A model generated the notes under the pieces. The model ran no database searches, was not told the DNA's origin, and saw nothing but the letters and a program-made list of their open reading frames with translations. Both the position numbers and the translations under genes were made by a program. A DNA stretch of 64,000 bases from Trichinella spiralis (Eukaryota; Nematoda; Enoplea; Trichinellida; Trichinellidae), in assembly GCA_000181795.3 (NCBI GenBank), contig CM012955.1:14244058-14308057 (forward strand), given 5' to 3'. Positions within the stretch are counted from its first letter, which is position 1. The number at the start of each line of letters is the position of its first letter. Shown here piece by piece: positions 24,901 to 36,892 of the stretch.

Positions 24901-26129
24901 TCAACGTCGAATTATAAAGGACAAAGCTACTGAACCTAGCAGCTGGCTAGGTGCACCATGTGCCGGCACGAAACGACCACAATTTCTGAGCAAGTGTATT
25001 TTTCCATATATTGCTATTTATAATCAGCTTGCATCTTGCCAAAATGACCGAACACATATATCCTGAGCAGCTGTGCTTTCCAAACGACCCTGTCAAATTG
25101 TGAACACCTGTCCAACTATATGGCCAAAATTACAGTACAAAAATACCTCCAAACAAATTACTACTGCTGCCGCTGTTGTTGTTGTTGAATTTAATAATTT
25201 CCCCCATTTCAAAAGAAACATATATTTGAAAACGATAATTTGAATGAAAAATTATAATAATAAAATTATATAGTGATCGTAAAATTTTATATTTTTATTG
25301 TTGATCACTTTCGAAGAAGATTAACCACGAGACCGGCTCTTTGATATTTTGCCGCCACACTTGTGTGACAGCACAAATGCTGGGCTGAAATGTGGAAATA
25401 AATTTCACCATAATGTGCACAGCGAACTGCCGATATGAATAAATAAATAAAGCACAAAACTTCTCTCATAGCAAAAATGCTTCGACGGATAATTAAGCTG
25501 GCCGATCGGCGGCCTTTGATCCGCATAGCATCTCCAAAACAGTTGTTCGAGCAAGCGATATCCCTTGCTGATCCTTCAACTAGCAAATTTATTATGCAAA
25601 TAAAAATTTTAAATTCACCAATAAAACTTAAAACGAAAATCAAAACGGGAAACGCGCTCTAGCATCAAGTGCAAAATGCCCAACAATTATCAATAGGTAT
25701 TTTTATCATTATTGTATTTTTTTAAATAGTATTTATAGGGTACGACCCACATTATTATTAACCAAAGTGAACTGAATTTACCTTGTTGAAGGTCGACAAT
25801 TTTTAATAGATTTATTTAATAAAAAAGAAAAATAATGGCAACTAAACTATACACACTGACTTTTTTGTATAACAAAAGAAAATGTTCATTTTTTGTTTGA
25901 TTAAAATAAAATATATACACATAGATAATATCAATTTGCATTAACAAATGATCAAAATAAGTTTTTTTGCAAACAATTAGCACATTTGTTTAATTAGCTG
26001 AGACAAAAGTCACGTATAAATAAATATTGGCTGTGATGGGACACAGCAATGGAAATTAGCTGTCTCGAACGACCTGGCCGCTGTCTGTTGGCCCGCCTCC
26101 AGAAGAGCAGCGGCCACAGTGCCGTGCGG

Positions 26130-26144
26130 CGACCTCGTTGACCT
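26130..26144. promoter_or_regulatory. Candidate nuclear-receptor DR3 element
   Basis: CGACCT-cgt-TGACCT is, on the minus strand, AGGTCA-acg-AGGTCG: two half-sites in direct orientation with 3-bp spacing. It lies in a GC-rich island about 1.8 kb upstream of the CDK-inhibitor start. More half-sites follow at 26315-26320 (TGACCT) and 26342-26347 (AGGTCA). Confidence 0.25.
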
Positions 26145-27514
26145 GTACAAGCTCAGCTATTCAGTGCCAGACTTTTGGCGGGAATTTGGCTAATGTTAAA
26201 AATTAATCCCCTCAAGGTGTCATGTCAACAGTGACAAGAAAATTCATGCTCTACACCAATGGAAAAACTACTTCAGTGACACTTCATCAAAAGAGCTACT
26301 CGTTTGCCATTTTCTGACCTGACAAAAAAAGAAGTCATCTAAGGTCATTTTTTCCAATATTCTTCCTCTTATTAACCGCACAAATGTACAATTTGAATTC
26401 ACATTCTCATGTTTACTAAATTTACATTGTTCATACGAATAATTTATTATTTTATTTAATTGAATTTAATTTAAAATTTCTATTTTTGCACAAAAATTTA
26501 AATGGAAACTAATTTTTGAATTGAATATATACAAAAGGAAGAATAAATGAATAAGCGACAACTGCTGACTCATACAGGCAGTTTGTCATTTGACAGGTCT
26601 GTGTTTGCACACTAAACAGTAGACGACAAATTTAGTAAGACACTCGTTCGCTCGTTGACAGCACTTTTGTCACCCTGTTTGGCTTCAGGCTTTAGAAAGT
26701 TGTCAGAATATAATAATGGAAAATAATGATGATAATATATAAACAGAAATTATTATTCGAGAACAGTTTGTGTGAATTGTTGAACTGCATTGGTCGACAG
26801 TGTTTCATCTTCACTAGAAGAAGGGATAATTTTATCTTCACATGAATAATCATAATGGCAATAATGATAATAACGACGCGATGCTGAGGCGCTTCATCGC
26901 TATTCTGCTTAGTCGAACTGTAGACCGGTTTTACAAATACTGACGCAAAATCTCTATCTTTTACGTTTGCAATTTCAGTTAAAAACAATACACGGGCAAT
27001 ATTTCACAATTTAAAATTTGCATAAAATTAATAATAATTGTTATCCATTTTAAAAAGTAATGTGGAAAAAACAAGATTACGATACAATTGTACGTATGAT
27101 TATTTCAATGGTGGACGTTGGTTTTGTTCTGATTGGCTACAATTCGAGTGTACGTTTACGTTTTTGCGTTTGTACCAATAAACGTCCTTCAGTTGTTTTT
27201 TTATTTGTTAATTAAAACCTTTTACCTTCGACAATGACCATTTCAGAGTCGTGCTGCAATAGACCATGCAATAATTATTATAAAAAGTATCGATTTTTCT
27301 AGTACAGGGTCAAACAGCAATTGCCGCCGTTTCATTTGTGATTATGGCTCCGTTTTATTTATTTATTTATTTATATTTAATACTATTCGAGTTTTGATTA
27401 TGTTTTGCAAATAAAAGTAGTACAGATAGCTAAGAAAAAGTATTCTGTATTATGAAACACCACTGTTGGTACTACTAATACTAATACAACTGCTGTAGCT
27501 GCTGCTGCTGCTCC

Positions 27515-27545
27515 TCCTATTGTTGTTGTTGTTGTTGTTGTTGTT
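27515..27545. repeat. (GTT)n microsatellite
   Basis: About eight to ten GTT units after a short run of GCT in the promoter-proximal region of the CDK inhibitor gene. Confidence 0.9.
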
Positions 27546-27639
27546 TTATTGTAATTTGTTTTTTATTTTTTTACTTTTTTCATATATTTCGCTGAATAAA
27601 GTTTTTTTTGTTTTACCACGGCTGTAAAAGCAGTTGTTG

Positions 27640-27780
27640 GCGTTGAGTGCACTGAGGACAGGTGGCGTCAGCAATTGGGCATCGAGCCAAGAGTGCCGAT
27701 TGACCAATCAGCGTTTGCGCAGGGCACGCCATCTCCAACTGCCACTGACGGTGGTTCGGTTGCAGCTTTTCGTCAGTAGT
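27640..27780 (+). promoter_or_regulatory. Putative CDK-inhibitor promoter with CCAAT box
   Basis: A sharply GC-richer stretch in AT-rich surroundings that contains a consensus CCAAT box (gaccaatcagcg, CCAAT at 27704-27708) and a related 'gcaattgggc'. It sits about 270 bp before the translation start and just before a spliced leader exon (donor at 27909/27910), so it is well placed as the promoter. No TATA box is obvious. Confidence 0.45.
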
Positions 27781-27973
27781 TACTTATTTATCTGAACATG
27801 ATTGACAACAGTGGTTTGTTGGTTTCAATTTTAAAGCTGTTTTGTGTGGATAGTGTTGAAATTTTTTACCAAATATTCGCGTTGAAAATCCAACCGTGCA
27901 ACTTCCTGGTAAGTGTTGAAGAATGACGTGTAAGCAAATGTTGTTGTTTGCAGGTATAAAGTGCAGTCCGCAT

Positions 27974-28673
27974 ATGCCTTCTCGATCAACACCCATTTTG
28001 CCGACGGTTCTAAAGCCCGTCTCGGCTCGCAGATGCCTGTTTCCGTCGACCACGACCGCCGAAGAACGCTTCGGTTGGACGCGTCAACTTGAGCAGAAAT
28101 TTTTGGATCAAGAACGTCAGCAAAGCATCCTGTGGGGTTTCGATTTCCACTATGACCGACCGTTGGAAAACGACGGCTTGTACAGTTGGGAAATGGTCCC
28201 CGAAGACCAGGTACCGGCATTTTACCGTACTCAAGTGGCGGTCGACGGGCGTAGTCGCCTATTGGAAACCGACTACTGGCGTCCCGGTACTAGATCCCGG
28301 CTGCAGCAGTCCAGAGGTTCAGAACTTGGCAACAGAAAAGGACTGAGATTATCTAGCGAACCGAGGTCTTGCTGTACGGCGTTCAGAACATTTGCCTCGG
28401 CATCACACCGTGGAAGAACTTCCCCCAATGAGAATATTCATACAGGAAGCACGCAGAGTCACATCAACAGTAATGAAATTATGATAATTCATTTTCTTTT
28501 TCAAAAATTCATTATTTTCAATTTTAGACTTTTTCCCGGTATCAAAAATGGTCGAGTCTGAAACAGACAAAAAACCACGCCGTGGACGACAACAACAGCA
28601 GCAGCAACAACAACAACACCAACAGCAATCTGACAATGGAAGTGATTCTGACGACCAGCAGAATGGCGCATGA
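27974..28673 (+). CDS. Cip/Kip-type cyclin-dependent kinase inhibitor, 2 coding exons, 213 aa
   Basis: Cip/Kip proteins bind cyclin-CDK complexes in the nucleus and arrest the cell cycle. Coding exons are 27974-28469 and 28528-28673; a 5' UTR intron of about 44 bp precedes the ATG. The CDI domain covers residues 19-85: cyclin-docking 'RRCLF' (RxLF, 20-23), the linker helix, 'WGFDFHYDRPLE' (CDK N-lobe binding) and 'YSWEMV...VPAFYR', whose Phe83-Tyr84 match the pair that enters the CDK ATP pocket in p27 and p21. Residues 161-168 (QSHINNFF) fit the PCNA-binding PIP box QxxhxxFF and are followed by Lys172. The tail is KKPRRGR (likely nuclear signal), poly-Gln and an acidic end. The second exon could be read in other frames, but this join keeps the frame open and yields the PIP box. 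AATAAA at 28799-28804. Confidence 0.9.
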
Positions 28674-30730
28674 ACAAATGGATTTTCCTGTAGCTTCAAA
28701 GTTTTCGTGTGTTTGTGTGTATTTCGCTTATCATCTTACTCATCTTTGTGCTGTGAATGTAGAAAACAAAATTAGTAAAGATAAACAACAACAACAACAA
28801 TAAACAACAACATCAACATCCGACAATTTTTATTTCCAAAAGAACAACTAAGACAACAGTCATTATGTGTTTGTGTGTGTGGTATTATTATTTTGTTCAT
28901 TTGAATATTTTCATCTTTTATTTTGACGTGCCATGTAAAAAACACTTGGTGATTATTTGGTATGCGAAACAAACACCGAACACCGTACCTGTTCATTCGG
29001 TGATTTTTCTGTTTTTTTTTTCACAATACAATATTATTTATTCTCATCTTTATACGACTGAAATGAAAGTAAAATGTAAATTTTTGTTGTTGTTGTTTTT
29101 GTTTACTTATGCTGATTTCTTAAAGGGAAATAATAAAAAAAATACCAAAGTGAACTATTTGATATTTTTTCGTATGTTTGTTTTTGTTGTTGTGGTGTAA
29201 ATTTTAAAATTAGTTCATCGGTTTCAAAAAATTATAATAAATAATATCGTCTACACAGTCGCCACAGTTTTTGACAGTTCGCGCGCGCGCCAGGATTACT
29301 CGTCGTCTGTGACCGTGGGATCGGCTTGACACGGTCATCGTGGACAATAGTCGGCGTCTGCTGTTGACCTTCTGTTGACCGGGCGATCGACGGCGCGTCT
29401 GTCTGGCTTTTTCTCTCCAGTCTACTAAAAAACTGTTTGCAATGTCTGAAATCTGATCTTTTGCGGATATTTTTTTTATATTTATTTATTTATTTATTTA
29501 TTTGTTTTCATGAAACCTATTAATTACTGGTTTGTTACTTGGATTCTGTACTTTGGTGACAATTAAAATTTCAACGAGGAAATTTCTCTTAGACGGAAAA
29601 TTTTTACCAAAACCAGTACCAGTGATCAGTTTTCATTTGTTATGCATAATTTGCGCAAAAAGAACAACAACAAGGAAGTTGATATTTTGGAACTTGGTCT
29701 GAAAAACAAATAACTATTGATTTAATTGAGCAATTGAATGTAATTTATCGTTCGTTTAATTTTCTATTTCTATTTAAATCACACTATCCAGGAAAAGTTG
29801 GAAAATATAAAAAACATTTTCAACTTAATCCATCCATAAATTGTTGTTTATTTTCGCACATGCTGCTTGGATGTAATAATAAAAATCAGTAAAAACATTT
29901 CAACTGAAACTTTTACAACAGCTGCGCTCGTTTCTCGCCGGCTCGTGACCAAGTCTCGTGCACTGACCAAAAGTCGACACTTGATGATGATGATGATAAT
30001 TTTAATGATCCTCGAGTTAATGTGCGGCTAAACTTTGAAAATTCAGCCACATGTGAAAAATACTGACGTGATATAAATTTTAATCTTTTTTTCTTTTTAA
30101 ATCTCCAGATAAACGAGGAAGTTCTATTCCAATCACATTGAAAACACTTTGCTGAACAATATAGTTTGCATGTGTGCAAATATTATTATTATACCACGAT
30201 CAAATAAAACTTACTGACTTGCAATTAAAGATTAAAAATGAAAAAAAATTAATATTGTCAATTCAAAGTCAACTGAACTAACAATCTAACATGCATATTT
30301 CATTTTCATATTTCTGGGAGTACAATTTTGCTGATTTGATAATACATCTACTAAGTGCAGAAATTTTTTCCTTTATCCATTTTTCGTTTGATTCTTGAAA
30401 ATCATAAAATTACAGTTAAAAATATTTCAATTTTTTCCTCAAGCCTTACATTTTCAAGCATTACGAAACAATCAATTCGTGTTTTTTCGTTTGCTTTTAA
30501 CAGGCTGTTCAGCTGGATCTGAAATTTGTACCAAATTTGTTTTTGAAAAATTTCAATACTGCAAAATCACACAGTGAATGGTCACAATGACTGATTAAAT
30601 GTTTTGCTTATTATTAAAATTAATATTACCGTTTGTAGTGATAATATCCGTGATAGTAGCCGGTGGAGTTATCGGTTGCATTGAACAGTTTTGTTCAACT
30701 TCGAATGCAGAAAAGTCGAACCATTCAGCA
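28674..30730. other. CDK-inhibitor 3' UTR and spacer to BORCS5
   Basis: No exon recognised. There are (CAA)n runs at 28787-28812. A GC-rich island at 29270-29420 looks promoter-like but has no obvious gene immediately attached; BORCS5 leader exons could start there. Confidence 0.4.
29365..29381. promoter_or_regulatory. Candidate nuclear-receptor DR5 element
   Basis: TGACCT-tctgt-TGACCG, that is CGGTCA-acaga-AGGTCA on the minus strand: a direct repeat of AGGTCA-type half-sites with 5-bp spacing and one mismatch. A further 'ggtca' sits about 40 bp upstream. It lies in a GC-rich island between the CDK inhibitor and BORCS5. Confidence 0.25.
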
Positions 30731-30863
30731 GTGAGTCGACAAGAATTCTGTTTTCCTTTCGAACATTAGCATGTAACGTGGTAAACAGTTTATAGTAATT
30801 TTCAAGTATTAGCATTCTGGAAATTGTTTCAGTGGTTAATTTGTCAAAAAATTTTCACTCAAC

Positions 30864-32305
30864 ATGGGCCATGATCATAGTAAAGCTTCCGGTGCAGGGC
30901 TACCGTGGCGTCTCAGAGGTAAGCTTTTTTTTGAGAATTTTTTAATTTATGATTTAATTTATAATGCTCTTTATATAAGTAACACCTTCAAATTGTATAC
31001 TTTATTACTGACTAGATGTAATTTTTCTCTTTTCTCAGTATATAATTTGTATTTGAATATTTTACATATATCACATTTTCTCTGCATTTTTTCAACATTC
31101 AATCCATTTACATTTCTAATTTATTGTTCTTCTTGTTTTGTAAGCTATTGCTTGCTCGATGCAAATTGAGTATTCATTTATTATAAGCATTTGTGTAACT
31201 ATTTATCGCGGAAACCGAATAAATTTTTAAATATTTTGATGATCACTTTGTCGAATTTTAAATTCAAAATTTTATACTATTGAAATTATCTATAAGTTTC
31301 ATACTGTAAGTTTTTAATATTGCGATTTGTTAGATTTTTTGCCAATATAAAGATAAATGTTCAAATTTAGTATATCAGTCAAGTCAGATTTTTTGTTACC
31401 AGTAACAGACAGACAAATAATCGGCAATTGTAGTTTAATTTTTAAAGTAATTGTCGTAATGATTTCTTACTGTAAGTATGGATGAGCAAGTATGAAACAT
31501 TGTTTGTTCATTATTTATACACTTTAGCTTTATATTTCATTATATGATAGGATGAGTGGGATTTATTTTTATTTTGTTTTAAAGAAAGTGGAACTGATAA
31601 TTCACGATCGAACACTAGTCGAGTTGTTGTTGTCAATACTGGACAACCAGAGCAGTTGGAATCTGAATTTTTGACGAAATTAAAAGTTTGCCACAAATGA
31701 AATGAACTTTTTTAATTGGAAAGAATAAAAATGCAGAGATGTAATTTTTTCAGGAAATTCCAATATTTTATCCACTTTCAAGAGGGAACGTTACTTCCGC
31801 AGGGACGAAAAGTTCCATAAATGTGCCAAGAAGCAAATTGAGCAGTTTGCCAATGTTGCGCGCAGCTCAGAAAGTGCAGCATCACCTTCGAATAAATGCT
31901 GAACTAATTTCACTGAAGCAGTCCGCGCTGAATTCGGCCATGAAAGACGTGATGAGCAATTTTTCTTTTTTTTCCCCTTCCACTCCAAGCGAGCAATGTT
32001 AAAATTTTCAGGTCGATTCGATGTTGAGCAAATTGAGGCCGTATCCGGTCATCAAATTTAAACAATTTGCTCGGTTGAACGGTGATCTTTCACAAATTGA
32101 AAATTTGTACATGCAAGTCGCTTCTATCAGTTCGTTGTTGAAAGAAGTGGTCAGCTTGGCTGACCGGGTGAACGCTTTACTGCCTGAGCGAAATCGACTG
32201 CCACCGTTGAGTACGTTGATCCGTACCGAAGAAGGCACCGTTGACTTAAATGGACCCGAAGAGCAGACGGTGATCGACATTTCCGCCAATGACGATGCAG
32301 CTTAA
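30864..32305 (+). CDS. BORCS5: BLOC-1-related complex subunit 5 (BORCS5/myrlysin), 4 exons, 214 aa
   Basis: BORCS5 is the membrane anchor of BORC, the complex that recruits ARL8 and kinesin to lysosomes and drives them outward. Exons: 30864-30918, 31585-31685, 31754-31948, 32012-32305, all in frame. The protein starts MGHDHSKASG, with Gly2 and a Ser at position 6 fitting N-myristoylation as in the human protein (MGSEQSS). Further matches are 'RVVVVNTG' (human 'DIVVVAQG'), a helical middle with 'ALNSAMKDVDSMLSKL', and 'LADRVNALLPERNRLPPLS' (human 'LLDRLNSMLPEGERLEPFS'). A likely 5' UTR intron is 30731-30832. AATAAA at 32320-32325 lies 15 nt after the stop. Human BORCS5 is 196 aa. Confidence 0.88.
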
Positions 32306-32325
32306 ATTGTGATTATGCAAATAAA

Positions 32326-33447
32326 TTTACACGATTTTCTCTGGCTTTTATTTTGTTTTTTTTAATGTTGCAGTTTTTGTGTTTTTTTGCTCAATCACCA
32401 TCATTTGTATTGTGATCGTGAATCAGTCGTACTGGGAAGTGAATAACAATGAATGATCAGTTTTGCAATTTGTTCCGCATTGGTGAATCATGATCTTCTT
32501 CTACCAATTTTACCATCTGTTTAACAGAATTGCGAATAATATAATAATAATAATAATGCAGTCAGTGTTAACGGACTCTGTGGTCGTGCAATTAGCAGCA
32601 GCAAAGTATATATATCATCAGTTTTACACATCAGATTACACTGCATCTATCCACTGAGCTGGATACACACAGACACACACATTTGTAACATAAGCAAGCA
32701 TGTAGTAGCCATTAAACTATTTTTTATTCATTCATCTCTGAAAGTATTCATTCATTCCTGTAAATATTGGTGCAAAAATGCACTTAATAATGATTTCCTT
32801 GGTTAGGCGCGAGGAGCAAAACGGATAACAAAAAATTACTTCACATTAAACAAAAAAGTAATGCTCCAAAATATGACTGACAAGAGAGAGATAGAGAAAA
32901 AAAGAGAGAGATAGGTTGGGATAGCAAAAATAGCGATCCACACAATCAGAGAATTTTCAGCTGAAGTGAATTCCGGCTGATCAACAATTTTAATCCCCTA
33001 GCCGTTTTATTCCACATAGATGATGAAAATGAAAAAAGAAGAAGACGAAAGAAAAACTTTATATATATATAAATATATAAAGTATAAATATATTTACGTT
33101 AAGAAACAACGGACGGCAACGTTGTTCTAAAATGAACTTTTTCCTTTCAAAAACAGTTCAGTGTAATTCTCTATAATACTTGTATCTTTCTTTCATTTTC
33201 TGCTTCGGCTACGATAATAATAGTTTCATAATAATAAAAGAAAAACAGAAAAGATTCCGTTAATACAATATGCGTCCAACAGCAATGATAATAAAGTCAT
33301 GACGAGACAGTGCGAACGGAGGGAATAAAGTTAAAAACAAAAGAACAAAACATCATTGAAAAGCAGGTGTGGTAGGTTTCAGTGGCATCGTAGATGGATT
33401 GGCATGTCAGCAGTAATCATATATTTAAATATAGATATGGAAATTTT
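32326..33447. other. Spacer between convergent BORCS5 and TOP1
   Basis: No exon recognised; it should include the 3' UTRs of both neighbours. A (AT)n-rich patch lies at about 33060-33095 and an AG-rich run at 32883-32912. Confidence 0.5.
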
Positions 33448-36400
33448 TCAAAATACAAATTCTGGACCAGCCATGTCGATTGCCCAACGAAATTTTTCTC
33501 GCTGAGTCCTGTTGTAAATCTTATCAATTGGCACATCCCATTTTTTGCACCTATATGATAAAAAAAGAAAACACGATGAACAATATCAGTTCAAGAGAAA
33601 AGTTCAAAAAGTGGACAAGTGTTTTTGTATTAATTACCAAGCAACTGATATCCTTGGATCAAGATAATTCAATTTGGAAGTGCTGAGTGCAATTTCTTTG
33701 TTTTCTTCCTACAAAAAAATTCCAGAATAAACAGAATCGCGATTAAGCATGCTTTGTTTTTTGTCGACCGACGCATTAATTACACACACAATCGATCGTA
33801 TTATTTACAAACCTTGTCCGTGGCACGAACTTTCAATTTCAACAATTGCTCTTCTGAACGATGAAGATTCTTCTTTTTCTGTTCCAAAACTCTACAAATA
33901 AGCAGCAATAATTCTGCTACAATGGCAACAAGCTTCTGCTGGTTCATTAAAATCTTCCACTCACTTTTTCGTCTTTGCGGTTCCACTTGCGTTGTGCTCC
34001 GCTTTGGCGCTTTTTACCATCTTCTTCATCTCTTTGATTTGTTTCTCTTTTTCTTCAATCTTGAAAAAAACCAAAAAAAAAATACAATACTGATTTCTAA
34101 AATAAAAAGAAAAGTTAAAAACCTTTTTTTGGATATTTTCCATCTGTTTCCCGTGGGTTTTTGGAACAGATCGCTGATGATTGCACAGAATCGCCACTTG
34201 ACGATTTGCACGATTGTACGCTAGCAAACGTTCGGCAGTATTCGTATCCCCTGTTGACAAAAATATGAATAATAAGAATATTCCATTTTAAATATGAAAA
34301 AAATCAACAACACGAATATCCGTGCATCGTTTTACCTTTAGTTAACAATTCCAACTGCTGCTGTAGTGTAATGGACGCATTGTACGTTCGGAAAACTTTC
34401 GCAGTCAAGCCGGGCATCAAATTTTGCAAATGCTTGTTCAATGTCGCGGTCTGGAATGAGGAAAAATAAAATAAAAATAGAACAGCAATGCATCAACAAA
34501 CAATCAGCTAATCGAAAAATGTCAAAAATGCTTACATTCAGTCTGTCGAAAAGATCATCATCTGGGGATTTATGTTCCATGAAAATCCGCAGGTTCTTGA
34601 AAACCCGACTCTCTACCGGAACGCGATTGTAATAACGAATACTATCTTTTCCGAGGAAATCAAACTCTACGACGTTCCTTAAATTGAAAAATAAGAAAGG
34701 AAAAAAAAATAAAAATTGCATTATAAGAGATCTTGTCGTACTGTTGACCATCAAGCTCTTTGTGTAGTTTAATGTGTTCACAGCGCAAAGAACAGCAGCC
34801 CACTGTGTCGGCAGTTTCGTTATCTTCCTTCTCATTTCCAGCTCTCAGTGCCAACTGAGCAAAAGCAAACGATAAATAATAATAATAATAAAATATACGA
34901 ATGCATACTTTGTCTATAAAATACAGGGCAACGGCACGTTGGCGGACTTTCATTTCTTTGGATTTCCAATCGTTGCGATATTCGCTTCGAATTTTTTCGA
35001 CAACATCTTTCAGTTTTCTTGCCGTTTCGTATTTTTCCCAATCTTTCTCGCCCTGTCCAACAAATCAGCAGTGTAATATTTAAATGATAAAATAATCTAT
35101 GGGGCAAATACTTTGATCTTAGAGCTCGGATTCAACATCACGTATTTGTTGCTTCCCATGATGTTCTCAGTCCAACTGGCAAGCCAAGTAACCTAACATA
35201 ATGGACAAATAAATGTCAATATTTTTTCCCACCTTGCAGATTAACTGAAGAACAAATGAAGAAAGCCACTTACTGTATTATCGTAACGAACCTCTTTCCA
35301 ACTGTGACCAGGAGGTGGTTCAGGCACTTTCGCATCTCTGAAACAAATTCGATCAAATTTAACTACAAAAGTGAAGACAACAACAGCAACAACAACCATC
35401 CGTACTTGCTGCAATTGATGATCACATCTTCCGGTTGAATGCGACGCTTCAGTCGGCCCATTTTTGGATGCGTACCTCGACCACGAAACAGACCTGGTGG
35501 TTCAATTTTGTAATTGCCAATCTTTTCCTTGTGGCCATCCACGACAGCGTATCCATAAATTAAACGCTGCGCTTCTTGTTCATCTTTCAATTTCTGTCAA
35601 AATGCACACATTGCAAAAATGAAATATTCCATTTCACCCACCACCAGTGAAAATTAGAATATTATTATTAAAAAAAATAACTACCTTTTTCTCATCTTTG
35701 CTAAGTGCTTTTCTTTCTTCTGACTTTTTCGTAAAGTATTCGTTCATTTCACGAAAATTACATCTACTCAAATCTGTAATTATTTCACGTTCTTTGGGAT
35801 TCATCATCTGAAAAATGACCGAATGATTGCAATTTCCACAACAATTGACCATTCAAACAATATTAAAAAAAAAAAATATATATACCAACCTTTCTCCAAT
35901 CGTGGAAAAAGTTTGTATTGAACACATCTTTGGTCGTGTATTCGTGATCAAGCATTTTGCTGTAAAATGTGGCTACTTCTTCGGCTCCTTCCGACAATTT
36001 CATCGGTTTACCTGAAAATAATGAAAAAACAAATTGAATAATATTAATGATGATATTACTGTTGTAACAACGAACCGTCATAGTAGAAGTTCACCGACGA
36101 TGGCAGTGGTTCATAAGGAGGAGCAAAAACGGGCCCCTTGTGTTCAAGAAATTTCCATTTAACACTATCGTCTCGTTTTTCTTCTTCCCACCTCAAAATG
36201 ATAAGATCATTTTCAATAACATTATTCACATACACTCTCTATTATAATATACATTTATGAACAATTCAAAAATAATAATAATAAAATTGGAACTCTTTTA
36301 AATTATTTCATTATAAGAGGAAAAAGAAAATGTAATTAAATTAAAACTGACCATCGCCAAACTTCCGTTTCCTGTTCCTCTTTTTTCACTCGTTTCCCTT

Positions 36401-36860
36401 TCTCTTGTTTCACTTCCGACACATTATCGGTTTTATTCTTCGACGCTTGGTCTACTTCCTTCTCTGATTTGACTTTTCTTTTCCCTTTGAGAGGTTTAAT
36501 AGGCTGCGGTTCAATTTCTTTAATTTTCACTTTCTTTTTCTTGAAATAAAAAATGAAAAATATTAATAAACAAATTAATTAATTAATTAATTAATATTCA
36601 CTAACCTGAACGGAAGAAGATGTATCATCATCTGTTTTACTTTTTCGCTTTTTTGATTTCGACTTTGGCAATGATTCTTCACATTTAACACTTCTGCAAA
36701 AATAAAAAAAATCAAATGAATAGCACACATTTTAATTTTTCAGGTGAAGCAAAAAATATTTTTTATTTTTAAATTCAATTTTCGACAGAAAAGAATTTTC
36801 ATCACAAAAATGCCATTACTGATCGATGGCCAACGTGCAAACAGATCATTGACAGATGAA

Positions 36861-36892
<32 letters not shown>

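Larger units (their letters stand above)
21981..27600. other. Large gene-free region upstream of CDK inhibitor
   Basis: No convincing exon in about 5.6 kb. Islands of higher G+C occur at 24600-24720, 24900-25180 and 26040-26180 amid AT-rich sequence and may be distal regulatory elements of the WDR82 or CDK-inhibitor genes. An open frame at 23084-23431 lacks an ATG start and family resemblance. An inverted CCAAT box (ATTGG) lies at 27132-27136. Confidence 0.4.

Noticed and set aside
24935-24969. Inverted repeat CCTAGC-agctg-GCTAGG followed by palindrome GTGCCGGCAC
   Set aside because: The arms are too short for a miRNA hairpin or a mobile-element end; noted only as a GC-rich spot.
28582-28803. 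Alternative frame of the CDK-inhibitor last exon (Asn/Ser-rich, longer)
   Set aside because: It would need a different phase at the splice junction; the chosen phase yields the PIP box, a basic nuclear signal and an earlier stop.
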